Shown: piece after piece, positions 18,251-25,860 of the stretch | How the letters are laid out: each line of letters opens with the position of its first letter | Numbering within the stretch: the first letter of the stretch is position 1 | Assembly (NCBI RefSeq): GCF_000245015.1 | Contig: NZ_JH600070.1 | Coordinates: 1,876,637-1,940,636 of the forward strand | Source of the DNA: Beggiatoa alba B18LD | GTDB lineage: Bacteria; Pseudomonadota; Gammaproteobacteria; Beggiatoales; Beggiatoaceae | Direction: 5' to 3' | Length of the DNA stretch: 64,000 nt | Made by a program: the position numbers and the translations under genes | Notes under the pieces: model-generated | Told to the model about the DNA's origin: nothing | The model's database searches: none | What the model saw: the letters and a program-made list of their open reading frames with translations, nothing else

Positions 18251-18484
18251 TTATACATCAAAAATTTGTTCGATGTGTTGCGCGTCTAAAATGCGCAGTG
18301 TCCAGTTTTCAAGTTGTGATTTTGTCGCTTGTTGCAACTTTTCTGCAACCCATGGCGGAACGTGGGCAAAACGTTTTTCGAGCAGTAGTCGTAAAATCGT
18401 TTGAGCTTCTTCTTGTAAGCCTTCTTGTCGTAACATCCATTCTCGTCGTATTCCAGCCGTATTGAGAATTTCGTCATCGCTCAT
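18251..18484 (-). CDS. short DUF4351-like protein, possible nuclease/transposase remnant
   Basis: 77 residues. The stretch from RQEGLQEEAQTILRLLLEKR through WVAEKLQQATKSQLENW to ILDAQHIEQIFDV matches the C-terminal DUF4351 domain. That domain normally follows a Rpn/PD-(D/E)XK nuclease-like domain in ~300-residue proteins. The N-terminal nuclease part is absent here, so this is either a stand-alone version or the tail of a decayed gene. ATG 18484 lacks a strong ribosome site. Match by eye. Confidence 0.5.
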   Translation of the reverse strand: MSDDEILNTAGIRREWMLRQEGLQEEAQTILRLLLEKRFAHVPPWVAEKLQQATKSQLENWTLRILDAQHIEQIFDV

Positions 18485-18525
18485 AAAAATCCTAATGACA
18501 AAGCAAATTTTCTAACGCTTAAAAT

Positions 18526-18549
18526 AAAGGGCGAAATCGTTCGCCCTTT
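18526..18549 (-). terminator. intrinsic terminator after the small RHH-like gene
   Basis: Arms AAAGGGCGAA and TTCGCCCTTT around a 4-base loop, with A/T runs on both sides. It lies just after the stop of the minus-strand gene ending at 18563. Confidence 0.75.
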
Positions 18550-18562
18550 TTTAATAACTGAC

Positions 18563-18766
18563 TTATTCAGTTTCTACATCATCAGGGTAGAATTCCTCCC
18601 CTGCGGCTAAGTCGTCTAAACCTAGCACAATTAAATCAGTAAATAAGGCATCTTTACCCTTTACTTCATCTGAGTTGACGCTGGTATAATCCGCGCCCCG
18701 TTGTGCGGCAACTTTTTCAAAGCGGGCAAGTACGTCATCGGGTAAATTGATTTGTATGGTTTTCAT
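18563..18766 (-). CDS. small RHH-like protein, unknown function
   Basis: 67 residues. I choose ATG 18766, three codons into the longest frame, because AAGGA sits nine bases upstream of it, whereas it abuts the earlier ATG 18775. The N-terminus KTIQINLPDDVLARFEKVA looks like the strand-helix start of ribbon-helix-helix proteins. The middle and the very acidic tail (EEFYPDDVETE) are unlike ordinary DNA-binding RHH proteins. No toxin partner is adjacent in a typical arrangement: the neighbour downstream is the DUF4351-like stub. Followed by a clear terminator. Confidence 0.6.
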   Translation of the reverse strand: MKTIQINLPDDVLARFEKVAAQRGADYTSVNSDEVKGKDALFTDLIVLGLDDLAAGEEFYPDDVETE

Positions 18767-18872
18767 GTTTTCCATTCCTTGAAGCGTTTAATTACTAACC
18801 GTAATATTTTCACAGAATTAGCCTAAACTATACACTTTTAGTATATCACTCTCTACGAGCTAATGATTTGTC

Positions 18873-20033
18873 ATGTTTCATTTTACAACCCTACCGCCAT
18901 TGAGTTTATATATTCACATTCCTTATTGTGTACGTAAATGTCCTTATTGTGATTTTAACTCACACGAGGTCAATGATGCCTTACCCGAACAGGCTTATAT
19001 TGATGCGCTAATCGCTGATTTAGAGCAAGATTTACCCAAAGTTTGGGGGCGAACAGTCAGCAGTATTTTTTTTGGCGGAGGAACACCGAGCATTTTTTCA
19101 CCCGATGCAATAGACCGCTTATTAATGGCAATTCGTAGCCGTATCCGTGTGTTGCCACAGGCAGAAATCACGCTTGAAGCCAATCCCAGCACGGTTGACA
19201 ATGCACGTTTTCAAGGTTTCCGCCAAGCAGGTATTAACCGTTTATCGTTAGGCGTTCAAAGTTTTTCTGATACCGCTTTGCAAGCGTTAGGACGTGTACA
19301 TGACAGTAAAATTGCTTTGCAAGCTATTGAAGCCATTCATCAAGCAGGATTTAAGCAGTTTAATCTCGACTTAATGTTTGGTTTACCCCAACAAACGGTC
19401 GAGCTTGCCTTAACTGATTTAAATATCGCAATCAACGCGCAACCGTCACATTTATCATGGTATCAATTAACCATAGAGCCTAATACGTGGTTTTATCACC
19501 ATCCGCCTGTTTTGCCTGATGATGATAATTGCTGGGATATTCAAAACGCAGGACAAACATTATTAGCCGCTCAAGGCTATGAACAATACGAGGTTTCAGC
19601 CTATGCTCGTAATCAGCAGTATTGTCAACACAATATCAACTATTGGACGTTCGGTGATTATTTGGGGATTGGTGCGGGCGCACATGCCAAAATTTCTGAT
19701 GCAGCTACAGGCACAATTACCCGTTATAGTAAACAACGTCATCCCCGCACTTATATAGAAACTGCACAAACAACGGCAGTATTAGCAACTCAACAATCCA
19801 TCACCAAAGCGGATGCCATTTTTGAATTTATGCTCAATGCGCTACGCTTAAATGCAGGATTTGAACTGTCATTATTTACGCAACACACAGGCTTATCACC
19901 AAGCTGTTTAAGCGATTATTTAACCGAAGCACAACAACGTGGCTGGTTGACACAAACAGGAGAACAAATTCAAACAACCCCAACAGGACAACGTTTTTTA
20001 AATGAAGTCTTAACCTTATTTATTCCATCCTAA
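18873..20033 (+). CDS. hemW: HemW-type radical SAM protein
   Basis: 386 residues. The N-terminal radical SAM cluster motif is C-x3-C-x2-C in YCVRKCPYCDFNSH, with a further F-F-G-G-G-T-P-S block and HemN-like C-terminal domain (GDYLGIGAGAHAK, TRYSKQRHPRTY). The full-length layout fits HemW, which carries haem and may act as a haem chaperone; it is often misannotated as coproporphyrinogen III oxidase HemN. It lacks the N-terminal extension of true HemN. Start ATG 18873 directly precedes the conserved LSLYIHIPYC. Confidence 0.93.
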   Translation: MFHFTTLPPLSLYIHIPYCVRKCPYCDFNSHEVNDALPEQAYIDALIADLEQDLPKVWGRTVSSIFFGGGTPSIFSPDAIDRLLMAIRSRIRVLPQAEITLEANPSTVDNARFQGFRQAGINRLSLGVQSFSDTALQALGRVHDSKIALQAIEAIHQAGFKQFNLDLMFGLPQQTVELALTDLNIAINAQPSHLSWYQLTIEPNTWFYHHPPVLPDDDNCWDIQNAGQTLLAAQGYEQYEVSAYARNQQYCQHNINYWTFGDYLGIGAGAHAKISDAATGTITRYSKQRHPRTYIETAQTTAVLATQQSITKADAIFEFMLNALRLNAGFELSLFTQHTGLSPSCLSDYLTEAQQRGWLTQTGEQIQTTPTGQRFLNEVLTLFIPS

Positions 20034-20047
20034 AGGAGTTCATCACA

Positions 20048-21259
20048 ATGAATAGTAAATTGCCTGCCACTAGTGGCTTCATCTCTCAGATAAAAACAGG
20101 AATTGGCTGGTTAATAGGACTGATTATATCGTTAGTTGCCATCAGCATACTGATGCCTTTACTTTTAAAAATAGAAACCGTCAACGGTAATCAAGTCGGC
20201 GTTTTAGAAACATGGACAGGCGGGGTACAAGTTGAGCCTTATCCCGCACGAACCTACTTTTTATTTCCAGGGTTTTCGCAAACCATGTTTACTTATCCTT
20301 TATCACTACAAGTCTTTGTCATGAATGATAAGGCTTATAATCAAGAGTTTGCAGAAGGACGGGAAAAAGACTCCTATCTTGTTCAATCCTCCGAAGGACA
20401 AGACATGCACATATCCCTTAATGTGCAATGGCGTATAGACGCTGCAAAAGTCGTCGATATTCACAGAACTGTCCGCGACAATATTGAAGAAAAAATGCTA
20501 CGCCCCGTCGTTATGCGCGTCGTGAAGGATGAAGCAACTAAACGCACCGCTATCGAAGCCTATTCAGGTCAAGGCTTAGTGAAATTACAAACAGATATAT
20601 TCACCGCACTGGTTGATGAACGCGGAGAACTACGAAGCCGAGGAGTGATTGTAGAAAACTTTGTGATTGAAGGCATCCGCCTAGACCCCAAATATATTGG
20701 AGAAATCACCGAAAGACAGGTAGCAACCCAACGTCGTTTAAAAGCGGATGAACAAACCAAAGCCGCCCAATCCGAAGCCCTACGCGCAGAAGCAGAAGCT
20801 CAAGCCGATTTAAAACGCCGTGTTGTCGAAGCAGAACGCGATAAACAAGTCGGGATTTTAAACGCTGAAAAAGAATCACAACAATCAATGCTTGCTGCCG
20901 AAGCCTCTAAACGGCAAGTCGTTCTACATGCAGAAGCCCAACAACAAAAATTAGTCCTTGAAGCTACAGGTACACGAGATGCACGCATCTTAGAAGCAGA
21001 AGGGATTATCGCTATTGGTAAATCCGAAGCAGAAGCCCAACGCTTAAAACTCAGTGCATTTGCAGTAGAAGGCTCTGATTCTTATGTGAAAGTTGAAATT
21101 GCTAAATCATTAGCGTCCGCTCACCAAAACGTTAAAGGCTATCTGCCTAATGATATGAATGTTTACACACTGGGCAACAACTTTATGGATGCTATTGAAA
21201 GCATTGTTGGTCGTCAAGCCTACGCGGGAGAATCCGCCACACAACAACCCGCTCAATAA
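20048..21259 (+). CDS. SPFH/band 7 membrane protein
   Basis: 403 residues. TM near 17-40, then a band 7/prohibitin domain (about 50-220) with MHISLNVQWRIDAAKV and LRSRGVIVENFVIEGIRLD. A long Ala/Glu/Arg coiled coil follows (about 225-345). The C-terminal region is Asn/Gln-containing. SPFH proteins form large membrane-associated ring or cage assemblies, often with proteases or in membrane microdomains. A TAAAGGAG site lies just before ATG 20048; the hemW stop is 14 bases upstream, so cotranscription is likely. Confidence 0.85.
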   Translation: MNSKLPATSGFISQIKTGIGWLIGLIISLVAISILMPLLLKIETVNGNQVGVLETWTGGVQVEPYPARTYFLFPGFSQTMFTYPLSLQVFVMNDKAYNQEFAEGREKDSYLVQSSEGQDMHISLNVQWRIDAAKVVDIHRTVRDNIEEKMLRPVVMRVVKDEATKRTAIEAYSGQGLVKLQTDIFTALVDERGELRSRGVIVENFVIEGIRLDPKYIGEITERQVATQRRLKADEQTKAAQSEALRAEAEAQADLKRRVVEAERDKQVGILNAEKESQQSMLAAEASKRQVVLHAEAQQQKLVLEATGTRDARILEAEGIIAIGKSEAEAQRLKLSAFAVEGSDSYVKVEIAKSLASAHQNVKGYLPNDMNVYTLGNNFMDAIESIVGRQAYAGESATQQPAQ

Positions 21260-21304
21260 AATGGTAAACGCTTTTTTCTGCATTACTATTGCATAAAAAC
21301 ACAC

Positions 21305-21323
21305 GGTGCGAGTCACTCGCACC
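21305..21323. other. 8-bp hairpin between band-7 gene and gspK
   Basis: GGTGCGAG and CTCGCACC around loop TCA, with no T run after it. It could slow transcription or protect the upstream mRNA end, or be a small dispersed palindrome. It lies 25 bases before the gspK start. Confidence 0.4.
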
Positions 21324-21347
21324 ATATTCAAAAAAACAGAGCCTACT

Positions 21348-22427
21348 ATGCGTCCCCCTCAACAAGGTTTTATTCTTATTGCGATTCTCTGGTTTGTAGC
21401 AATGGCTGCTGTGCTTGTTGCCGTCCTAGCCAGCGAAACGCGCTTGTCTGCAAAAACCGTTTTTCACAACCAAGACAATCTTCAACAATGGAGCGATACA
21501 CTCAAAGCCCTGAATATGGCACAAATGGAACTAATGCTTGCCCGTATGCCCCTGTCACCAGATGACCCCGAAAATAAACTGTCACCTGCCGAGCGCAAAA
21601 ATCCCGCCTATAAATTTAATGGACAAGTGCTAAATCTTGCTTATACACAACCTGATAGCGTTAATGTGCGTATTTACGACGAAGTGGGAAAAATCAATGT
21701 ACAACGCCTAACCACGCAACAAATGCGGCAAATTCTTAAAAAAATCATTGGTGATAAACCCGAAGAATTATCTAAATTAGACGATGCATGGCAAGACTGG
21801 GTCGACGCAGATGATATGAAACGCTTAGGCGGTGCGGAAAAAGATTACTATGAAGACTTAGAACCACCTTACGTCCCCCGTAATGGCGTGATTGAAACCG
21901 TAGAAGAATTACTGTTGATTAAAGGCTTTAAAGATGTTTTTAAAAATGTTTCCATGTATTCCGCGTTCACCGTTTACGGAAGTTCTACGGGCGTTAATCC
22001 TAACTTAGCAACGCGCGAAGCCTTATTATTATTACCAGGATTAGATGCTGAAGCGGTTGATAAAATCATTCAATTACGTAAAACCAAAGAGATAAAAACC
22101 CAACAAGATTTTAATAATGTTTTAAAACCCAATCAAATTGCTGAATTTATACCATGGATTAATTTTGCATCCAGTAATTACTACACCATAGTGATTGAGC
22201 CAAAAAGTCGAGCTGTATCACAAAAACCATTAGAAACAAAAACCACTTATGATGAAGAAACCGAAGAAACAACTGAAGAGGTTGGCTTACGTAATCAGCA
22301 AGCCTATGAAGTGATTGTCCAAGCACAAGGCACAAGCCAACAACCCAAAGTCCTGATGGTATTACCTTATGGCATGGTACCTGATATGCAACATGAATTA
22401 GCAAAAAATAAAGATGAATCATCCTGA
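21348..22427 (+). CDS. gspK: type II secretion minor pseudopilin GspK
   Basis: 359 residues from ATG 21348; the longer frame from 21306 would put 14 residues ahead of an otherwise perfect prepilin leader. Leader MRPPQQG, then FILIAILWFVAMAAVLVAVL, the class III hydrophobic helix. It lacks the +5 Glu, as GspK proteins do. The helix-hairpin-helix-like middle (NPNLATREALLLLPGL) is typical of GspK. It caps the pseudopilus tip with GspI and GspJ. No other gsp gene is in the window, which is unusual but not unique. Confidence 0.85.
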   Translation: MRPPQQGFILIAILWFVAMAAVLVAVLASETRLSAKTVFHNQDNLQQWSDTLKALNMAQMELMLARMPLSPDDPENKLSPAERKNPAYKFNGQVLNLAYTQPDSVNVRIYDEVGKINVQRLTTQQMRQILKKIIGDKPEELSKLDDAWQDWVDADDMKRLGGAEKDYYEDLEPPYVPRNGVIETVEELLLIKGFKDVFKNVSMYSAFTVYGSSTGVNPNLATREALLLLPGLDAEAVDKIIQLRKTKEIKTQQDFNNVLKPNQIAEFIPWINFASSNYYTIVIEPKSRAVSQKPLETKTTYDEETEETTEEVGLRNQQAYEVIVQAQGTSQQPKVLMVLPYGMVPDMQHELAKNKDESS

Positions 22428-22672
22428 AAATGAATTATTACGATTTTTCTAAAATACCCTGAGCTCGGCGAGTTTCTTTTAAAAAGACAAGCGTTTGTCT
22501 AAATCAGGATTTTCAGAATTAACAGGATTTAAACCCCTTAAACCAAGAAATTAATGCAAATCACGCTTTTTAATTCTGCTCATTCTGTGAATTCTGATTC
22601 AGGCAAACTGTTGTTTTTAAAATAATCTTTCTGTGCTCAGGTTACATTTACTATACATTGTTTTACAACTGA
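22428..22672. repeat. composite intergenic repeat block D
   Basis: Starts with border CCTGAGCTCGGCGAGTTTC (22450-22468) and the TTTTAAAAAGACA linker. It continues through a TGTCTAAATCAGG unit and ends with the opposite-strand CTGATTCAGGCAAAC (22596-22610). There is no 30-base palindrome in this copy. It separates the convergent gspK and speE. Confidence 0.75.
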
Positions 22673-23566
22673 TTATCCATGCACCCAATGAACTTGTTCA
22701 CAAGTCGCGGGTAAAGTGGCTAGGGCAAAATTGGGCAAATAAAACGCTCCTTTATGTAAATGGCTATTGTAATGTTTGGTTTTTAATCCCTTCGCTTGAG
22801 CACGTTTAGGGTCAAAATCGTTTAAGGGGTGATACCGTTTTGAGGCAAATCCAAATGTCCAATATCCACCGGGATAAGTTAAACAATAGCCTTGATACAT
22901 AAATAAATGTTGGAAAACTTTCTGCATTTCACAATAAGTCTTTTCCACAATCATCGGCGATAACAAAGGGCTATCGGTTTGATTGGTCATAATGCCATCG
23001 GGTTTTAAGGCGTTATACACATCTTGATAAAAATCAGCCTGAAATAAACCTTCTGCAAAGCCTATCGGGTCGGATGAATCTATCATAATGACATCAAAGT
23101 AATTTTGATTATTACGAATGTAAGCAACGCCATCCTCTGCCAATACTTTAACTTTTGGGTTAGATAATTCACTGGCAATACTGGGGAAATAGTCGCGGGC
23201 GGTATTAATCACATCGATATCGATTTCAACTAATACGGCTTCTTTAACAGCGGGATGTTTGACGATTTCACGAATTGTGCCCCCATCTCCGCCCCCAATC
23301 ACGAGCACGCGCTCAGGGTTAGGATGTACGTTCAGTGGGACATGTGCCATCATTTCATGATAAACAAACTCATCGCGTTCCGTGACCATAATAATGTCAT
23401 CTAATAACAAGAGTTTGCCAAAAGTTTGTGTTTGGTAAACGGTGATTTTTTGGTAAGCAGATTGTTTTTCGAACAATTTGTTTTCTAAGGCTAAACCTAA
23501 CGCCCAGCCACGACTACGTTCTAAATACCAACCGTTATAAAAATCGTGTGTAATATCAACAGACAT
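22673..23566 (-). CDS. speE: spermidine synthase
   Basis: 297 residues. N-terminal beta domain (from about residue 10), then a Rossmann methyltransferase-like fold with VIGGGDGGTIREIVKHP, EIDIDVINTARDYFPS and the catalytic-loop region DVIMIDSSDPIGFAEGLF. It transfers aminopropyl from decarboxylated S-adenosylmethionine to putrescine. Downstream of speD on the same strand, 125 bases away, with a long hairpin between the two. Somewhat longer than E. coli SpeE owing to the C-terminal part. Confidence 0.95.
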   Translation of the reverse strand: MSVDITHDFYNGWYLERSRGWALGLALENKLFEKQSAYQKITVYQTQTFGKLLLLDDIIMVTERDEFVYHEMMAHVPLNVHPNPERVLVIGGGDGGTIREIVKHPAVKEAVLVEIDIDVINTARDYFPSIASELSNPKVKVLAEDGVAYIRNNQNYFDVIMIDSSDPIGFAEGLFQADFYQDVYNALKPDGIMTNQTDSPLLSPMIVEKTYCEMQKVFQHLFMYQGYCLTYPGGYWTFGFASKRYHPLNDFDPKRAQAKGLKTKHYNSHLHKGAFYLPNFALATLPATCEQVHWVHG

Positions 23567-23602
23567 ACTGAATCCTTCGAATGCGGTCTTATCAAAATAA
23601 GT

Positions 23603-23658
23603 AAGGTCGAGTTTTGTGATGCATAGCAGCTTACGCTATCGCATAAAAACTCGACCTT
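23603..23658. promoter_or_regulatory. long hairpin in the speD-speE intergenic region
   Basis: Outer arms AAGGTCGAGTTTT and AAAACTCGACCTT are perfect inverse copies; inner arms ATGCATAGC and GCTATCGCAT pair with one bulged G. On the speD-speE transcript this precedes speE translation and could tune speE expression, act as an attenuator or processing site, or be a dispersed palindrome. A further TCTCGACCTTTTT copy lies just to the right (23661-23673). Confidence 0.5.
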
Positions 23659-23691
23659 TTTCTCGACCTTTTTGATGAGAAAAGACAGGGG

Positions 23692-24498
23692 TTAGGCGTG
23701 GAAAATATTTTTGCCGTAAAAAATTTCTGTCATTTCTTGATGTAACAAAGTCGTGACACGTTGCCGTTCGGCTTCGCTCCAATTTTCATCTTTCATCCCA
23801 AATAGATAATCGGTGAGTTTGACATCTTTTAAGAGCATCTTGGTATGAAAGAGATTTTCTTGATAGACGTTAATATCTACTGTCTGATAACGTTGTAAAA
23901 TCTCTGAGGCGATATACTCTTGAATAGAGTAAATTTTATGGTCTATAAAGTGTTTTCTGCCACGGACATCACGGGTGAAACCGCGCACGCGATAGTCAAC
24001 AGAAACGACATCAGAATCAAACGCCCGTAGGAGATAATTTAACGCTTTCAAGGGGGAAATATGCCCACAGGTAGCGATGTCTATATCAACGCGGAAGGTA
24101 GAAATACCCGTTTTAGAACTGCCTTCAGGATAGGTATGTGCGGCTAAATGGCTTTTATCCAAGTGTGCGACTAAAAAGGGATTGTTACTTTTAGGCTTAG
24201 TTTGTTCAGGACGTTTGAGGGTAACAGGTTGAGAAACAGGCTCTTCCGCGATTAAAAATGTCGCGCTCGCGCCCATAGGTTCATAATCTTGCGTGGAGAC
24301 GCTTAGGACATGTGCGCCGATGATATCGCAGACATCAGAAAGTATCGTTTCTAATTTTTGCGCGCTACACATTTCATTGGTGTAAGCGAGAAATTCTTCC
24401 CGCTCGGTCGCACGTTGTGTGTAGCAAATATCGTAAATGTTAAAGCTTAAGCTTTTAGTTAGGTTATTGAACCCGTGCAAAGCAATTTTGTCTTCCAT
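23692..24498 (-). CDS. speD: S-adenosylmethionine decarboxylase proenzyme (E. coli type)
   Basis: 268 residues. The core KSHLAAHTYPEG gives the self-cleavage site between Lys115 and Ser116, where Ser116 becomes the pyruvoyl cofactor. Downstream blocks ATCGHISPLKALNYLL, DYRVRGFTRDVRGRKHFIDH and VYQENLFHTKMLLKDVKL closely follow E. coli SpeD (264 aa), not the short Gram-positive or archaeal form. It makes decarboxylated SAM, the aminopropyl donor for SpeE next door. The mature enzyme has alpha and beta chains from one polypeptide. Confidence 0.96.
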   Translation of the reverse strand: MEDKIALHGFNNLTKSLSFNIYDICYTQRATEREEFLAYTNEMCSAQKLETILSDVCDIIGAHVLSVSTQDYEPMGASATFLIAEEPVSQPVTLKRPEQTKPKSNNPFLVAHLDKSHLAAHTYPEGSSKTGISTFRVDIDIATCGHISPLKALNYLLRAFDSDVVSVDYRVRGFTRDVRGRKHFIDHKIYSIQEYIASEILQRYQTVDINVYQENLFHTKMLLKDVKLTDYLFGMKDENWSEAERQRVTTLLHQEMTEIFYGKNIFHA

Positions 24499-24870
24499 TA
24501 TTTGTGTACCTCCCCATCAAAAAGAAAGCAGAAGACAACCTAAAAATACTAAAGAATTTATACGAATAGCTCCCTTTCCTTTATGAAGTCAGTGTACAGA
24601 CCTGATGACAGGGGGGGTTTTTAGAGCTTTAGCATAAATTCTAAACGATGACTAAAAACTTTTAATTATACCTTTATGATGTGAATACTTGAAGATAAAA
24701 ATAATACACTGTTTACATTGATAAATATTTATTTGCTTGATTTTTATCAATTTAATATTAGATTGTTTTAAACAGGGTAATTCTCAATTGACGAAGTCAA
24801 CAGAGTTAAATAGCCTTTAGCCGCTCGCAATAGCGGAGCACTCACTCTTAAGTTAATTTTTATCAATGGG
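24499..24870. other. intergenic region between speD and cupin gene
   Basis: About 370 AT-rich bases between divergent genes. It holds a GGGGGGG run near 24610 and a small inverted repeat CCGCT...AGCGG near 24821-24836, followed by the cupin gene. Promoters for both genes must be here, but I cannot point to boxes with confidence. None of the dispersed repeat modules found elsewhere is present. Confidence 0.45.
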
Positions 24871-25608
24871 ATGTCTATTGAAGTTATGCATATCGTTAAT
24901 TTATTTAAATTTCCTGCCTCCAGCGTTATTCCTCAAGTAAATTTATTATATGACGAATCAACGGATATATTTCCTTCTAAGCTGTATGAATTGTCAGGCA
25001 ATGCTAAATTTACTGTACCTGAAAATAGCACTTGTTTTTTATATCAGCATCAAGGACATAGTGTCTTAACAGGACATTATAATTTGCCTGTTTATGCGGG
25101 GATGTATGCGTGTGTGACTGCGGGCGAAATTAAGGCGATGAATGGGCAAGCGATTATTATTGAACGCTTGAATTATCGCGGCATGTTCAGTATTGGCGGA
25201 GAAGTTGAACCTTTAGGGCGGTTACGGTATATCGATGGGTGTACCGATTCTTTATTAGTGCCTCCTGTTAAATTTGGGGATGCGTGCTTAAACGCGCTGT
25301 TTTTCCCTGTAAATACGCATCAAACTCCGCATACACATCCCAGTGTTAGGATAGGGATGGTTATTCGTGGGCATGGGATTTGTGCAACACCTGACCATCA
25401 AGTGCCGTTAGTCGTGGGAGATATTTTTGTCATTCCAACAGATACTATTCATTCATTTCATACTGATGCGAATGATGAATTAGTGGTGATTGCTTATCAT
25501 CCTGATACGGATTTCGGGGCAAAAGATGAAGACCATCCGATGATTAATCGTTCTTTGGTTAATGGCGTTTCTGCACGCTTTATTGATGAAATTAGAACAA
25601 AAGCATAA
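24871..25608 (+). CDS. cupin-domain protein
   Basis: 245 residues. The C-terminal cupin has metal-binding motif 1 in HTHPSVRIGMVIRGHG and motif 2 in GDIFVIPTDTIHSFHT, giving three or four His ligands. The conserved motif 1 Glu is not evident, so the metal site may differ. The N-terminal half is a second, degenerate beta-barrel-like segment, making a bicupin plausible. Cupins range from sugar isomerases to dioxygenases; no substrate can be inferred. Start ATG 24871 has a weak ribosome site; ATG 24886 is an alternative. Stands alone, with a repeat block after it. Confidence 0.75.
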   Translation: MSIEVMHIVNLFKFPASSVIPQVNLLYDESTDIFPSKLYELSGNAKFTVPENSTCFLYQHQGHSVLTGHYNLPVYAGMYACVTAGEIKAMNGQAIIIERLNYRGMFSIGGEVEPLGRLRYIDGCTDSLLVPPVKFGDACLNALFFPVNTHQTPHTHPSVRIGMVIRGHGICATPDHQVPLVVGDIFVIPTDTIHSFHTDANDELVVIAYHPDTDFGAKDEDHPMINRSLVNGVSARFIDEIRTKA

Positions 25609-25860
25609 TGTAACCTGAGTTCGGCGAATTTCTTTTAAAAAAGACAACAGCTTGTCTGAATCAGAATTAACAGGATTTAAACCCCTTAAACCAAGAAATT
25701 AATGCGAATCACGCTTTTTAATTCTGAAAATTCTGTGAATTCTGATTCAGACAAACAAAGACCCGCTAGATTTTGAAAGTCTATCAGGTCTTTGTTTTAT
25801 TTCATAAATATTGCAAAGCTGGGGTTGTATTAGAAATTAGTCACTGTCTTGTTTTCCTGT
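25609..25860. repeat. composite intergenic repeat block E
   Basis: Border CCTGAGTTCGGCGAATTTC (25614-25632), linker AAAAAAGACAACAGC, GTCTGAATCAGAATT unit, its inverse CTGATTCAGACAAAC, and a decayed copy of the palindrome (25759-25791, AGACCCGCTAGATTTT with mismatched right arm). It lies between convergent genes. Confidence 0.75.

Noticed and set aside
18563-18766. Toxin-antitoxin pair with the DUF4351-like gene
   Set aside because: The small RHH-like protein has an acidic tail and the neighbour is not a known toxin type; a terminator stands between them.
24821-24836. Terminator or operator at CCGCT...AGCGG upstream of the cupin gene
   Set aside because: Five-base arms are too short to separate from chance, and no T run follows.
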